Shown here: one piece after another, positions 31,513 through 42,404 of the stretch
Numbering within the stretch: position 1 is the stretch's first letter
Layout of the letters: each line of letters starts with the position of its first letter
Source: Arctopsyche grandis
Lineage: Eukaryota; Arthropoda; Insecta; Trichoptera; Hydropsychidae
Assembly: GCF_051622035.1 (NCBI RefSeq)
Contig: NC_135366.1
Location: forward strand, 4,061,001-4,125,000
Length of the DNA stretch: 64,000 bases
Direction of reading: 5' to 3'
Made by a program: the position numbers and the translations under genes
Notes under the pieces: generated by a model
Told to the model about the DNA's origin: nothing
The model's database searches: none
The model's input: the letters and a program-made list of their open reading frames with translations, nothing else

Positions 31513-32940
31513 TACCGTCTTTATATATATGATGTATCCTCCGCCATTACGATGGAGAAAAAAAATCGTTTTAGACGCGTTTGAAATTTGAATTTCTGAA
31601 AAATGCCTGACGTTTATCCAGTTTTTAGTCTTAAACATAGATGGCGGTAGTAAAATAAAGTTATTGGTATTTTTATTCAAAATAATAATTTTGTATACAA
31701 ATTGGTATGTTTTTAAAAAACTTTTTTTTTATCATGTTAAATCAGATTGAGAGGGCCAATATTTAATAAATCCGGTCTGTCAAATTTTAGGGATTTTTTT
31801 CTCTTAGAAAGGTCACAAATGTTGTGACCACGATTCTGTCCACACCCCTGAACGTATCGAGCTGAAAATTTGCATTCGTATTCTTTATGTACTAAGAGCT
31901 GATTTGAAGGTTTTGGTCAGAATTCGTAAGCCGGAAGTAGTGGTTTTTTTTAAACAATAATTTTGGTTGGGAATCTCTGAATCCTGGCGGCTTGCATCGC
32001 CCCTAATGAAAATGAATCAGTAGTGAAATAATTCAATGCCCCTTTTAAATCAATCACATTGTAAATATTATATTATATTTTTAGTTTGGAAATTTCTGAA
32101 TAATATATGCAACAACAATATACATATGTACATAATTTATTTGGTCAAAACGTGAATTATTTTGCATAGAAAAAAATACACGTTAATCCAAATATCCGTA
32201 ACCAAGTGGTTATTTATTTATGTATTTACACACTTTCTTAATGTCGATAATCTTTATATTGTGTATATTTTATATGATTGACATATGAATATTATCGTTA
32301 TATAATTCCAAAAATAAAAGTATAATATCATATCTCACGATTCTCGATAAAAACGATCATAATAACGACACGTCGGATTAATCATCGGTTTGCTTAAAAT
32401 TTAGATAAAATGTATCGAAAGTTAATAACTGTTTGTTAAAATCATGATGAGATTAAACTTATCATAGTAAATAAAATAAATTAAATCCTAGTAAATAAAA
32501 TAAATTGAATAGATTAAGCATTACTTAGAAAACAAAAAAATAATTATCGCGAATTGAATTTCAATTTGAATATATCAATAATTTGATCTATTTAATAGAT
32601 TAAAAATTCATTAGATATAAAACTTCATGTTTATTTGTATTAAATTGGAATCAAGCACCTTTGATCCCACATATCTCAAGTTATTTGATATATACATAAA
32701 TGTGACGATTATTATGTTTATAAATGATAAATATGTTATTTAATATGAAATTTTATTGAATAAGTAATTTTGCAAAAAGGAACCAACTCTCAAAAAAAGC
32801 GATACTTTGATCATTGTAAATTTCATAAATTAATTTTATACGATTTTTATAAGATCCGTATCAAACAGTTGGATATTAAAATAAATGGTCAGTAAAATAA
32901 ACACATTTGATTAGTTTGGTATATATGTATGTATGTATAT
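31513..32940. other. no recognised gene
   Basis: Very AT-rich. Part of 31780-31990 resembles 27736-28170. No ORF of interest. Confidence 0.4.
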
Positions 32941-32942
32941 GT

Positions 32943-33375
32943 GTATGTTACAGTTGAAGTGTATCTTCCAGTTGTGATATATTTTGACTAGTTGGAATAT
33001 ATTCCATTTAACCCGAGTCCAATTATCGTTATAGTTGAAGTGTATTTTCAGTTGTAATATATTTTGACTAGTTGGAATATATATTGTCTAACCCACGTAA
33101 GTTAATTCATATGGCGAATTACATTCCAACTGGTCAAAATATACTAGAACTGAAAATACAGTTCAACTATAAGTTGGTACCAGGTTAGATGGAGAGGTTA
33201 GGTTTTCGTGAAAACGTCACTCGACTAGTAAATTGTGTTGGAAAGTCACTTTGTTATTTTGAACACATTATTAGAGCTATCGTAATATGGTATTCATTAT
33301 CTTAATTCGTAATACCTAGCAAATATTAACGCATTATTGAATTCTAAAGCATTCGTAAAAACATCAGTCAGTCGC
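32943..33375 (+). repeat. dispersed repeat F, copy 1
   Basis: Internal tandem: GTTGAAGTGTAT, then TATATTTTGACTAGTTGGAA, occurs twice (about 32953 and 33035), and the inverted form CCAACTGGTCAAAATATA appears near 33127. The following part, ACTATAAGTTGGTACCAGGT to CATTCGTAAAAACATCAG, recurs at 35090-35270. Confidence 0.7.
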
Positions 33376-33671
33376 TAATCAGTCAGTCAATCGGCAGTCG
33401 CTAGTTATTCTGTATATGCGTAGGGACAAAACACTAACTAACATCGCTTTTCTCCCTCACACGCGATCTCACTCGCACGCATTAGGCCGAAGTGCTGTTC
33501 GGAGAACACATATTACCGCGGTGCACAGGTTACGATGCTCTGATTTAAGGTACCAAAAATATCATTATTTTACAAGGTTATCGTAAAATTCCACCAGTAC
33601 CTACAGGAAAGATTATATCTACATATAAGGCTAAGAATCATAATGAATACATATATTATATTTCGGTCTCC
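33376..33671. other. no recognised gene
   Basis: Non-coding. CAGTCAGTCGCTAATCAGTC repeats at about 33366-33400. Confidence 0.35.
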
Positions 33672-34052
33672 CTCACCGGACCGAAAGTGAAACGCCCGAA
33701 AACGCAAATATCGGAAGGAAAAGATCGAAAATCGAAAGATCTTAAGTCGAAAGATCAAAAAAAAGGGTGCATGGTAAACGGTACTATGTATATATAATAT
33801 ATATGAGTGGCATGCGGTGAAATTATCTCTCTTTTTGTCATACAGCCTTGTTTAATGTGCGCGCGCAGAATACGGGAGGAACAGCCTGTTCCTCTTGTTC
33901 CTGTTGTATCCTGCTCGCGCAAATTAAGTGAGTATGTACGACGGGGGGAGAGACCCTTTTTTTTATCTTTCGACTTAAGATCTTTCGATTTTCGATCTTT
34001 GCCTTCCGATATTTGCGTTTTCGGGCGTTTCACTTTCGGTCCCGTGAGGTAG
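33672..34052. repeat. large foldback palindrome, copy 2
   Basis: The outer arms GGACCGAAAGTGAAACGCCC and GGGCGTTTCACTTTCGGTCC are inverted copies. The centre differs from copy 1: it begins GAGTGGCATGCGGTGAAATT, like the end of the hAT MITE at 39247-39416, and has only one arm of the CCTGTTCCTCTTGTTCCTGT block. Confidence 0.85.
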
Positions 34053-34630
34053 ACCCAATATATTTACATGTAGTATCAAAATAAAATTTAAAACAAATTT
34101 ACGCAAAAGCCCAATTATCTCAAACAAAATACTATATGACTTATTCCACTTGCATAATAGCCAGAACATACATATGTATGTAGTTAGGAACTTGAAAAAT
34201 GCGCTTAAAAATGAATTGTTGAATTTAATCATCTTCATTCTCACTCTCAATCTCATCATCTCTGTTTCTATATTTATCTACACTGCTAATTTGGTCCAAA
34301 AGCTTCTTATTTTCTTTTATTTCTTTATAAAATTCTTAACATGATACATTTTTGTAATTATATACTACGTTTAAAATACCCCGGACGGTGGAAATTTTCC
34401 GCTTACATATTTCTTTCTTTAGTTCCACTGTCAGCTGATCAAGGAAAATATTCTTTATATGTACATTGACATTTTGGCCAGGTATTGCAAAAGCCTCTCC
34501 ACTCACGTCATATCATGTGAGAGAAAATATAGTACGGACTGCGTGAAATTATTGTCAAAATTTAAAAAGAGGACGTAATGGATATAATATAAAAAATATA
34601 TAGAAAAAAAAACAGAGTGAAAAAAGAAAA
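34053..34630. other. no recognised gene
   Basis: AT-rich non-coding sequence. Confidence 0.4.
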
Positions 34631-34639
34631 AAATATAGG

Positions 34640-34950
34640 CATTTACACAATTAAAATCTGACATAGCGAGAGGGCGAAAAGGGAAAAATACGATCGGAAT
34701 AGTGTGGATAAATCCGGCAATGTGGACAATAGACGTCACCTAGAAATATAATGGATTATTTTCATACGTGTCTATTACGATTATTTTTCACCACCGTAAT
34801 GGCGGATTTGATTTCCACATATATTGATGACCAAACCGAGCAAAATGGCAAAGTTTGAAAACGATCGGATAATAATCCAAATTTCGTCAGACGAAATCAG
34901 ACGTAAAAATCGAAAGCGAAGCAAGAAGAGGCTAGTAAAAAGAATTGTGT
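34640..34950 (+). repeat. dispersed repeat R3, second long copy
   Basis: ACAATTAAAATCTGACATAG, GTCTATTACGATTATTTTTC, AAAATGGCAAAGTTTGAAAA, CGATCGGATAATAATCC and AATTTCGTCAGACGA match 14690-14880 and 15550-15640. Confidence 0.65.
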
Positions 34951-34997
34951 TAAAAAATAGAACATGTTCTCTTAAAAAGAGAGACCTGCTGGCAATC

Positions 34998-35275
34998 CTA
35001 GTTATAGTTGAAGTGTATTTTCAGCTGTAATATATTTTGACTAGTTGAATTATATTGGTGAATTACATTACAACTGAAAATATAGTTCAACTATAAGTTG
35101 GTACCAGGTTAGATTAACTAGTAAATTGAGTTGGAAAGTCACTTTTTTGTTGTTTTGAACACATTCTTAGAGCCATCGTAATACGGTATTCATTATCTTT
35201 ATTCGTAATATATAGCAAATATTAACGCCTTATTGAATTCTAAAGCATTCGTAAAAACGTCAGAGCTGTCAAAAC
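34998..35275 (+). repeat. dispersed repeat F, copy 2
   Basis: Same order of words as 33030-33375 (GTTGAAGTGTATTTTCAG, ACTATAAGTTGGTACCAGGT, TTGGAAAGTCACTT, AACACATTCTTAGAGCCATC, ATTCTAAAGCATTCGTAAAA), with about 70 bases deleted in the middle. Confidence 0.75.
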
Positions 35276-36740
35276 TCAACTGTTATACTACAACTGGCGC
35301 ACATTGTTGAAAGTATATTTGCGCTTGTACATAGATATATAATTTACTTTTTGAATTGTATTCGAATATGAATTATCTATAACGCCAGTTGGAATATATT
35401 ACAACTGAAAATACGTACATCGTATATTGTATGTATTTTATGTATATCTACACAATGATGTACTTATTATTGTTAACAATACATATACACCGTAAAATAA
35501 TGAAGAAAAATGATTACTCGTCATATATGTATGTAGTTTTTCGATGTTGCAACACGTTAAATTGATAAATAAAATGTTTCATTGGAAGTGTTCGATGATA
35601 TTTCTCGCAAAGCACGTACTGAATGTTCCAGCGTTCCAAGAATAAGCAGATTGCGAATCTGTATCTGTCATCGTGACATATTGTAAAAAATGCAAGGGTT
35701 ACAAAGTCAAGCAATAATTTTTTTCCGTGCCGAAAAGGAATACGATTGAAATTGGAGCTATGAAATATTGTTCTGAGCCATCATTGTCTTTACCGATTTG
35801 TTGGTTTGACCTCTTTAGACGCAATGGGAAACTGGGAAGACACTTCCTTAGAAAGCAGACCTTGAAATGTTTTTCATTGTGAATCAGCTTCACTCGAAAT
35901 TGAGTGTGCATGAGTAAAGGTGGGCATTGACGGAGTAGGGATAGTAGGGTTTCTCAGACAGATACTCAATTTCGATTCTGAGAATCTTTTTAACCCTCCC
36001 TCACCGAAGTGGGGTATGCAAGTGCCCCAATTTTTACTTTTTTCGTAATTACTATGTGGTTTTCAAAGCTTGTATACACCCTATATTTCTTGTATTTCTA
36101 GAATTAACTACAAGAAATTTATTTTAATAGATTTTGTATGATATAGAAAAGGGATACGTCGTAAAAAATACATTTATACATTTGTACGTTTCAAAGTATG
36201 ATTTAAAGGCGGTAGCGATAAGTCATGTTTTTGACTGTTCGCTTGCATATTCTTGTTGATCGATGAATCAATGCGATAGAAAGGGACAGCTATATTTTCG
36301 TAAGCTATTGTTTTCGTCGCTTTTGGCGCGTGGCTATTGAGTCATGCAGTCGCCTGTTGACCTTACCTATGTGTGTTTGCATGTTGATGCTTGTCGTTAT
36401 TTTTTAATACCAAAATAGTCAAAAACTTGCTATAAGACTAAAACTTTTTTAAGTTCATGTATAAAATGATTAATAAGATATATATTGAACCTATTTGTAT
36501 TGAGAAAAGCTGTATTTTGATTAAAAATACTGGGGTCTTACTCGATCCCGGTTCGGGACACTCGTTTGATCTCGACGCTCCGTCCTTCAAAGGTAAAGTC
36601 AAAATCACTTTTGAGATCATATTGATAGTTATATATGTATTATATATACGTACATAATTATTATTTAATTTTTGTCTTTATCTATGTAAATACATACGTA
36701 GTAACGATAGATACATACATACATACATATATGAAGTTTT
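35276..36740. other. no recognised gene; one exon-like patch
   Basis: Mostly AT-rich. At 36525-36592 a GC-richer patch (CCCGGTTCGGGACACTCGTT) ends in a possible donor CAAAG then GTAAAG on the plus strand and shows GA then GTAAGA on the minus strand. No family is recognisable. Confidence 0.25.
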
Positions 36741-36905
36741 GTTTGGTATGGTTAGGGCGAAAACCCACTGAATCGAACGGCACGGACACGTTATGGCCTC
36801 CCGGTGTGAAAAATCTGCATGGGATATTTTTTGTCGACAAATATCTCCTACATTTGTTCAAATATAGGAATTACCACTATCGATCGCTGTCGATGATTTG
36901 ATCAC
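36741..36905 (+). repeat. dispersed repeat R5, diverged copy
   Basis: GTCGACAAATATCTCCTACA, TTGTTCAAATATAGGAATTA and CTATCGATCGCTGTCGATGA follow the R5 order. Confidence 0.5.
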
Positions 36906-36952
36906 AATGATTTTTTTTATTCATACATATATGTACATATGTATACGCCAAG

Positions 36953-37310
36953 ATGCTATACAAAGTCCAATGCACTCAAAGAAGTATGGAACGCTGTATG
37001 CTCGCAATAACGAGGAAATACAGGAAGCGGAACACGTGGGTGAGAAGTATGACAAGGTTAGTGGATATGGTGGATAGAGTAAAGGGATTGAAATGGCAAT
37101 GGGTGGGCCACGTGGCTAGAATAATAGACGAAAGAAGTGCTAGAATGGCACCCGAGAGAATGCAAAAGGGTAAAAGGAAGACCGCAGGGAAGATGGTAGA
37201 CGAAATTAGGAAAATGTGTGGGATGAGATGGATGAGAGTTGCGCAAAACAGAGACGAGTGGAAGCGTGTTGGAGAGACCTTCATCCAACAGTGGATTGTA
37301 ATGATGATGA
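36953..37310 (+). pseudogene. RTE LINE 3' fragment
   Basis: A 127-codon frame with YKVQCTQRSMERCMLAITRK, GHVAR and RWMRVAQNRDEWKR matches the C-terminal domain of the RTE at 21660-22041. A small frameshift replaces the WYPRECKR block. It is 5' truncated and ends in ATGATGATGA. Confidence 0.9.
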
Positions 37311-37346
37311 CATATGTACATATAATAATAGATTAAGTAAACTTAA

Positions 37347-37440
37347 TATTATAGGCGCCGATGGGTGATTTTGAAAATTAATCTAGTCTTAGTTACTTTG
37401 AAAAGTAATACATACATCCAATAGAATATGAAAATAAAAA
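37347..37440 (+). repeat. direct repeat of about 95 bp, copy 1
   Basis: TATAGGCGCCGATGGGTGAT, TAGTTACTTTGAAAAG and TCCAATAGAA recur in order at 38143-38240, flanking element E. Confidence 0.75.
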
Positions 37441-37453
37441 CAAAACAGTATTA

Positions 37454-37882
37454 ATAACACTGTTCGACAAATGACGACTTTTTTTTGGTTCAGAGGCGAG
37501 ATATGACTTTTCTTATAGATCAATGCCCAGTAAACACGAATCTGGTAATAAAAAATGTTGATTGGCTCGAGATTCGGAGATATATTTATTTTTTAAATCG
37601 CTTGATTTTTCTAAATCTTAGTGTTGTTCGGTCGATGTCTCAAAATCTGTCAACTTCCTGTTCAAAATGAATATTAGAATCTATAGTCGGGTATTTAATC
37701 TTTCATTTGTAGTACTTTTCAGCTTTCAAATCTCTCTAAGTAGTCGTCCAGTTCAAATCAAAAGTCAAAAGTACGTATTTTCACTTGGGATTTTTTCCCA
37801 CTGTTAATACTATTTTATATTGAGTATTTTCTATTAAAACATGTTTATTGGGATAGTTTTCTGGCTACACTATTTTTTGTTT
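37454..37882 (-). mobile_element. dispersed element E, inverted copy
   Basis: The reverse complement of 23655-24085 over its whole length with small differences (CACTGTTCGACAAATGACG at one end, CTGGCTACACTATTTTTTG at the other). The ends are only weakly inverted copies of each other. Confidence 0.8.
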
Positions 37883-38142
37883 TCGTTTAAAAGGGTTAAT
37901 TGGAAGTGTGCTGAATTTTAGCCCGGTAAAATTGCGAGCTAAAAGCTCGTACTAGTATTTACTCGTATTTACACGAATCTGAATTGAATTAAATAGGGAT
38001 AATATATTAAATTGTCTTTATATGAGAATTAAATAAAATTCCACTTAGGAAAATCATATTTCGACCATTCTTGTGGATTAATAACAAAAATTCGTTTATT
38101 TTGTTGAGGTAAGCCAGTTTTCAATAGAATTTTTGTTATTAA

Positions 38143-38240
38143 TATTATAGGCGCCGATGGGTGATTTGAAATTAAAGTCATTTTGAAAAGTAATCTAGCC
38201 TTAGTTACTTTGAAAAGCGATAGCTCCAATAGAAAACTGC
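38143..38240 (+). repeat. direct repeat of about 95 bp, copy 2
   Basis: Partner of 37347-37440; it contains an extra AAAGTCATTTTGAAAAGTAA. Confidence 0.75.
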
Positions 38241-38505
38241 ATTAATAATCCAATTCAGTCTAATCATAAGAACTCAATTCATATGGATGTAATTATTATA
38301 CTACAAAAATTTCAGCTGCATAATTTTCAATAGTATCGATACTACTATTACATATGTATTGACGAACCATAGAAAACGAAGGTCGATATGAATGTTTTAA
38401 TTGATCAGGAATTCGTATTGTTATCTTGACCAACACACGTACATTTGTATATGTAATAATGTTGATAATGTACCTATAGTTTCTTACTATCCCCACTTTA
38501 ATACA
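38241..38505. other. no recognised gene
   Basis: AT-rich upstream flank of the LIM gene promoter; no transposon termini noticed. Confidence 0.35.
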
Positions 38506-38509
38506 TACC

Positions 38510-38517
38510 TATATAAG
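38510..38517 (+). promoter_or_regulatory. TATA box, candidate LIM-gene promoter
   Basis: TATATAAG, about 30 bases upstream of a switch from AT-rich to balanced sequence near 38541. A possible initiator TCATTG lies at 38549-38554. It is the closest promoter-like signal upstream of the LIM coding exons on the same strand. Confidence 0.45.
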
Positions 38518-38540
38518 TATATGTTTTTGGAAAATACGTT

Positions 38541-38591
38541 TCGAGTACTCATTGGCGTCTAAACGTCAGGCGAGAGTGGTCGTCAACATCG
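38541..38591 (+). other. putative untranslated first exon of the LIM gene
   Basis: A short GC-balanced block ends in a strong splice donor (CATCG then GTGAGT at 38592). The first coding exon of the LIM gene starts after an acceptor at 41121, leaving a 36-base UTR before the ATG, so an upstream non-coding exon must exist. This one fits, with a 2.5-kb first intron (38592-41121). The assignment is inference. Confidence 0.45.
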
Positions 38592-39088
38592 GTGAGTTTT
38601 CCCCGGAAAAGCTTACACCGGAAAATATGGTATACTAGATTCATATTAACAATTCATAATAAATACATTCGACACTGACATACATTGAACATTCAACCAC
38701 AACTTACTTATGATAGATGTATTAAATACACATCTGTTATGTGTGTTTTAAATACATACATACATAATTTTTTATTATTAATGTTTGCTCGTACGCAAGA
38801 GTTTATTCAATTGACATTGTCAATACATTATGAATCATTTAGCGGTGAAAATTAGCGACTTAGTCATGCGCAAATCAAGTGTGTCTTGTTTAAATATTAT
38901 TTTACGATTATTGAAATATAATTAATGTGTACTGTGTAGGTGTGAGTTGACCTTAACGGGGTTCTTTTAAAATTGTATCGTGTGACCTTTTAGAAGGTGG
39001 GAAAACTTGGTATATTAGACGGTGCTAATTATGGGGGTGTTTACAATTTTTAATGTTATTTTTTCAGTATATGTATATATGTATTTTT

Positions 39089-39175
39089 TTATTGAATTCC
39101 ATTTAATATTTATTATGTTTTCATTTTTTATCATATTTAAATTGATAAAAGTTGGTTAACTACTTAATCGCCGGG
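39089..39175 (+). repeat. direct repeat of about 90 bp, copy 1
   Basis: CCATTTAATATTTATTATGT, then TTTCATTTTTTATCATATTT and CTTAATCGCCG, is repeated at 39565-39655 in the same orientation. The hAT MITE and foldback copy 3 lie between, inside the putative LIM-gene intron. Confidence 0.85.
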
Positions 39176-39246
39176 TGACCGTAAAAAATTCGAAAATGTT
39201 CTTTTACCATGCATACATATGAAATACGGTTAGTATATACATATAT

Positions 39247-39416
39247 CAGTGGCGTGCGGTAACAGTCTTTCTCCCCCCGTCGAACATCCTCACTTAATTT
39301 GCGCGAGGAGGATACAACAGGAACAAGAGGAACAGGATTTTCCTCCCGTATCCTGCGCGCGCACATTAAACAAAGCTGTATGACAAAAAGAGAGATAGTT
39401 TCACCGCATGCCACTG
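39247..39416. mobile_element. hAT MITE, part of foldback copy 3
   Basis: It starts CAGTGGCGTGCGGTAACAGT and ends TTTCACCGCATGCCACTG. CAGTGGCG/CGCCACTG-type ends are typical of hAT. The interior CTTAATTTGCGCGAGGAGGA and AACAAGAGGAACAGGATTTT is the foldback arm sequence. A cleaner relative is at 47939-48095. Flanks (ACATATAT, ATACATAT) are similar but not an exact duplication. Confidence 0.75.
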
Positions 39417-39454
39417 ATACATATTATATATACATAGTACCGTTTACCATGCCC

Positions 39455-39555
39455 CCTTTTTTTTTGATCTTTCGACTTAAGATCTTTCGATTTTCGATCT
39501 TTGCCTTCCGATATTTTCTTTTTCGACCTTTTCACTTTTGGTGCCGTGAGGTAGA
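39455..39555. repeat. foldback copy 3, right arm only
   Basis: TTTTTTTGATCTTTCGACTT, GATCTTTCGATTTTCGATCT and TTCCGATATTTTCTTTTTCG match the right arms of copies 1 and 2. The corresponding left arm is absent. Confidence 0.85.
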
Positions 39556-39564
39556 CTCATTTTT

Positions 39565-39655
39565 TTTATTGATTTCCATTTAATATTTGTTATGTTTTCA
39601 TTTTTTATCATATTTATATTGATAAAAATTGTTTCACCACTTGATCGCCACGCCT
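39565..39655 (+). repeat. direct repeat of about 90 bp, copy 2
   Basis: Partner of 39089-39175, about 90 percent identical by eye. Confidence 0.85.
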
Positions 39656-41121
39656 TTGTAGAAACCGATTCGATTATTTTATTATTATATATGTGTTTAG
39701 TGCAAACCCTTGACAGTGCCTCTTGAAAATATCTCAAACTAACGAAAAATATAAACGTTTTGCATTAGTATCACAGGATATTTTTGGATGTCAATGTGAA
39801 GAAACCAATATTAATTTCGAATCACAGCCTTAAATACGAAGGAGCGCACACTGGTGCGCTTATGGCGATGAAGTGGTTAAAAATAAATTAAAATATATTA
39901 ATGAAATTTTAGCGTAGATGATGTAAAAAATTCAATAATTTTTTTAATACATATATGTAGACGTTCGTATAAATTTTTGTTGATTTATTTTATTTATTCA
40001 AATTCAGCAGTTCAATACATATATTTTTGGCAAACTTCTAACAATGATGTAATTTTTTCAAACTAAATTGCAAAATGAACAGGTGAATAATTTCAGTAGC
40101 TGCATTGCACATTATTTTTGGTGTAAATTGTATTTCATTTAAATTAAATTCCAATGCAATGCATACAATTTTAATATAAAACATCATTTCTGTAGGAAGT
40201 GTCTCGGGTGGTTGAAATATTGTTGCTTATATGAAGTTCAATTTGACATACTTTCAAAAGTTTAGAATGATTTCAAGAGTTAGAAATTCATTGATTATTT
40301 TAAGTGAGACTCTTAGCGTGTTCGAATACTATAAACTAAAAAGCCCTTAAGAAACTACTAACTAAAAAGTCTTATGCTAGTATATGTATAGTGTATAGTC
40401 ATGTAAATAATTCACACTTACAAATTACATAATGTTTGTAATAATAAATGCATTATTATACATGAAATTATAAATGATGTATTAATTTAACAAGCATTTC
40501 TTTTTATATGCGTTTTATTACTATAAAAATGAGTTTCATAAACATGATAAATTTTTAAACTATTTGGTCGCTTCGGAGGTCAAAGATTTAGATTATTATA
40601 CGAGATATTGTTGCTAAGATTACGATTGAACATTACTCGTTTATATCTGATATAAAGTTTAACTATGATTGTAAAACAATTAATCATCTTAAATTTTCTG
40701 TGACTTCATTGAAATTGGATTAAACGATCGGCAGTGGATTATAAATAGTTTGGGTAGTGATATGCAATATAAAAATACCATGAGTCACTGTTAAGTAGGC
40801 CGGCGGGCTAACATGAACATTTAATCTCTATTCGTATACGTTTATGTCAACCGGGGGAGAGTTAATTGAATTCTTATACAAACATGGGAAAGGCCATTAT
40901 ATCCTATATAAGTTTTGCCTATAATATGGTTGAATATGTTGTGTAGTGGTATATAATGTATATAAATATATCAATAATTGATTATAATTTCAATATTAAA
41001 TTAAACACACCGTGTTTTCATATCTATGTATGCATACATTGACATGTATGTTCAAATTGTTGGATTTAAAACTATATTATTTTAATATTTTGATAATAAA
41101 TTTGTTTATTTTATATTCCAG
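39656..41121. other. non-coding, putative LIM-gene intron 1
   Basis: AT-rich, without transposon termini that I could identify. It ends in the acceptor TTTATATTCCAG at 41121. Confidence 0.45.
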
Positions 41122-41157
41122 GCTTCCGACAAGAATAGTAGACACGTAATTTTTACA

Positions 41158-41319
41158 ATGGGTAAAGATATTTGCAACGTTTGTTTCAAGGAAATCGAAG
41201 GAAGGGTAAGTTTTCCAGGACCTACCACGTTTTCCTGAAATTCGACTACCCGAAACTGAATTTCGCTGTATCAGAGAAGCACAAGAACTTATTAAATGTA
41301 TATTTATCAAAAATAATCT

Positions 41320-41385
<66 letters not shown>

Positions 41386-42214
41386 AAATATTAAAAAAAT
41401 TATATACAAAATAGTCTGTATATTTGTATATATCATAGAATAGTTCAAAAGTATACTCTGATATAGAGTGTGCTCAGTACGGGGAATCGTGTTTCGATGA
41501 ATACAATGTCGTTTTTATTTTGAATTCTATTGCTACAATACAATAATAACCTTTAGATGTTGATTTTATTATGATTATTGTATTAGGTTGTGACTGCCTT
41601 GGATAAAAAATGGCATCCAGAACATTTCACATGTGCCGATTGCAAGAAACCAATTGAAAATTCTACTTTTCACCAGAAGGACGGCAAGATTTATTGTGAA
41701 ACTGATTTCTTGAATAATCATACAGATAAGTGCAATGATTGCGGCAAGCCTATCAAGGATGTATGTGTTGTTTTCAAGTGAATGAAATCAAGTTGATGAG
41801 ACTTATTTGTAAACTTATGTAAAATTTTCAGAGAATTATCAAGGCGATGGGTGTCTGTTGGCACGAAGAACACTTTGTCTGCAAGAAATGCAAGAAGCCT
41901 TTCGGCGATCTACCATTCACACCGCATGAGGGTAAGCCTTATTGCAAGAAGTGCCATACTGAACTATTTGCACCCAAGTGTGGTGGCTGCAAGAAACCAA
42001 TCGAAAACAACACCATCATTGCCCTCAATAATAATTGGCACAGAGATTGTTTCAAGTGTGGAGTGAGTTTACAAACATGATATTGATTGAAATAATTTGT
42101 TAATTCAATAAAAAAAATGCTGACTTACCTTTGAACTTGCAGAAATGCTCCAAACCCGTTACGGAGAGTACTTTTTCAGTGGAAGGTGGAAAGCCGCTGT
42201 GTGGAAAATGTTAA
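41158..42214 (+). CDS. LIM-only protein, three LIM domains, 174 aa
   Basis: Four coding exons: 41158-41205, 41587-41760, 41832-42062 and 42143-42214. All junctions are GT-AG and in phase 0 (introns 381, 71 and 80 bases). The start is the only ATG before the first zinc ligand, in context ACAATGGG. LIM1: C6, C9, H26, H29, C32, C35, C53, D56. LIM2: C65, C68, H85, H88, C91, C94, C112, C115. LIM3: C124, C127, H144, C147, C150, C153, C171, C174. All ligands are present, and the last cysteine is the final residue. The WHPEHF and GKPYC spacing is that of the paxillin/Hic-5/leupaxin group, but no N-terminal LD-motif region exists, so it is LIM-only. Small insect LIM-only proteins of this kind are known; by family it should be an adaptor at adhesion or muscle attachment sites or in the nucleus. 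The exact orthologue is not determined. Confidence 0.95.
41322..41382. repeat. (TA)n microsatellite in LIM-gene intron
   Basis: About 30 TA units inside the first coding intron. The poly-Ile/Tyr translations across it are artefacts. Confidence 0.95.
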
Positions 42215-42320
42215 GCGGTGTATTAATTTTCTAATCGTCACTAAAATTTAGCTTTTATGCACACATTTACATAAACATAAACGCAGAAAAAATTAAATTG
42301 TTATATATATAAGTATTTAA

Positions 42321-42404
42321 AATAAAAGTTTATTTAATGTTGATTTTTTTTTATATGCTATATTGTGCTTCCAATATATGAGATGTATTCCATTATTGAA
42401 TAAA
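42321..42404 (+). terminator. polyadenylation signals of the LIM gene
   Basis: AATAAA occurs at 42321-42326 and again at 42399-42404, 107 and 185 bases after the stop codon, followed by T-rich and GT-containing sequence. Either could end the mRNA. Confidence 0.65.

Noticed and set aside
41077..41448. 123-codon minus-strand frame with Ile/Tyr repeats
   Set aside because: It translates the (TA)n microsatellite in a LIM-gene intron and overlaps the first LIM exon on the wrong strand.
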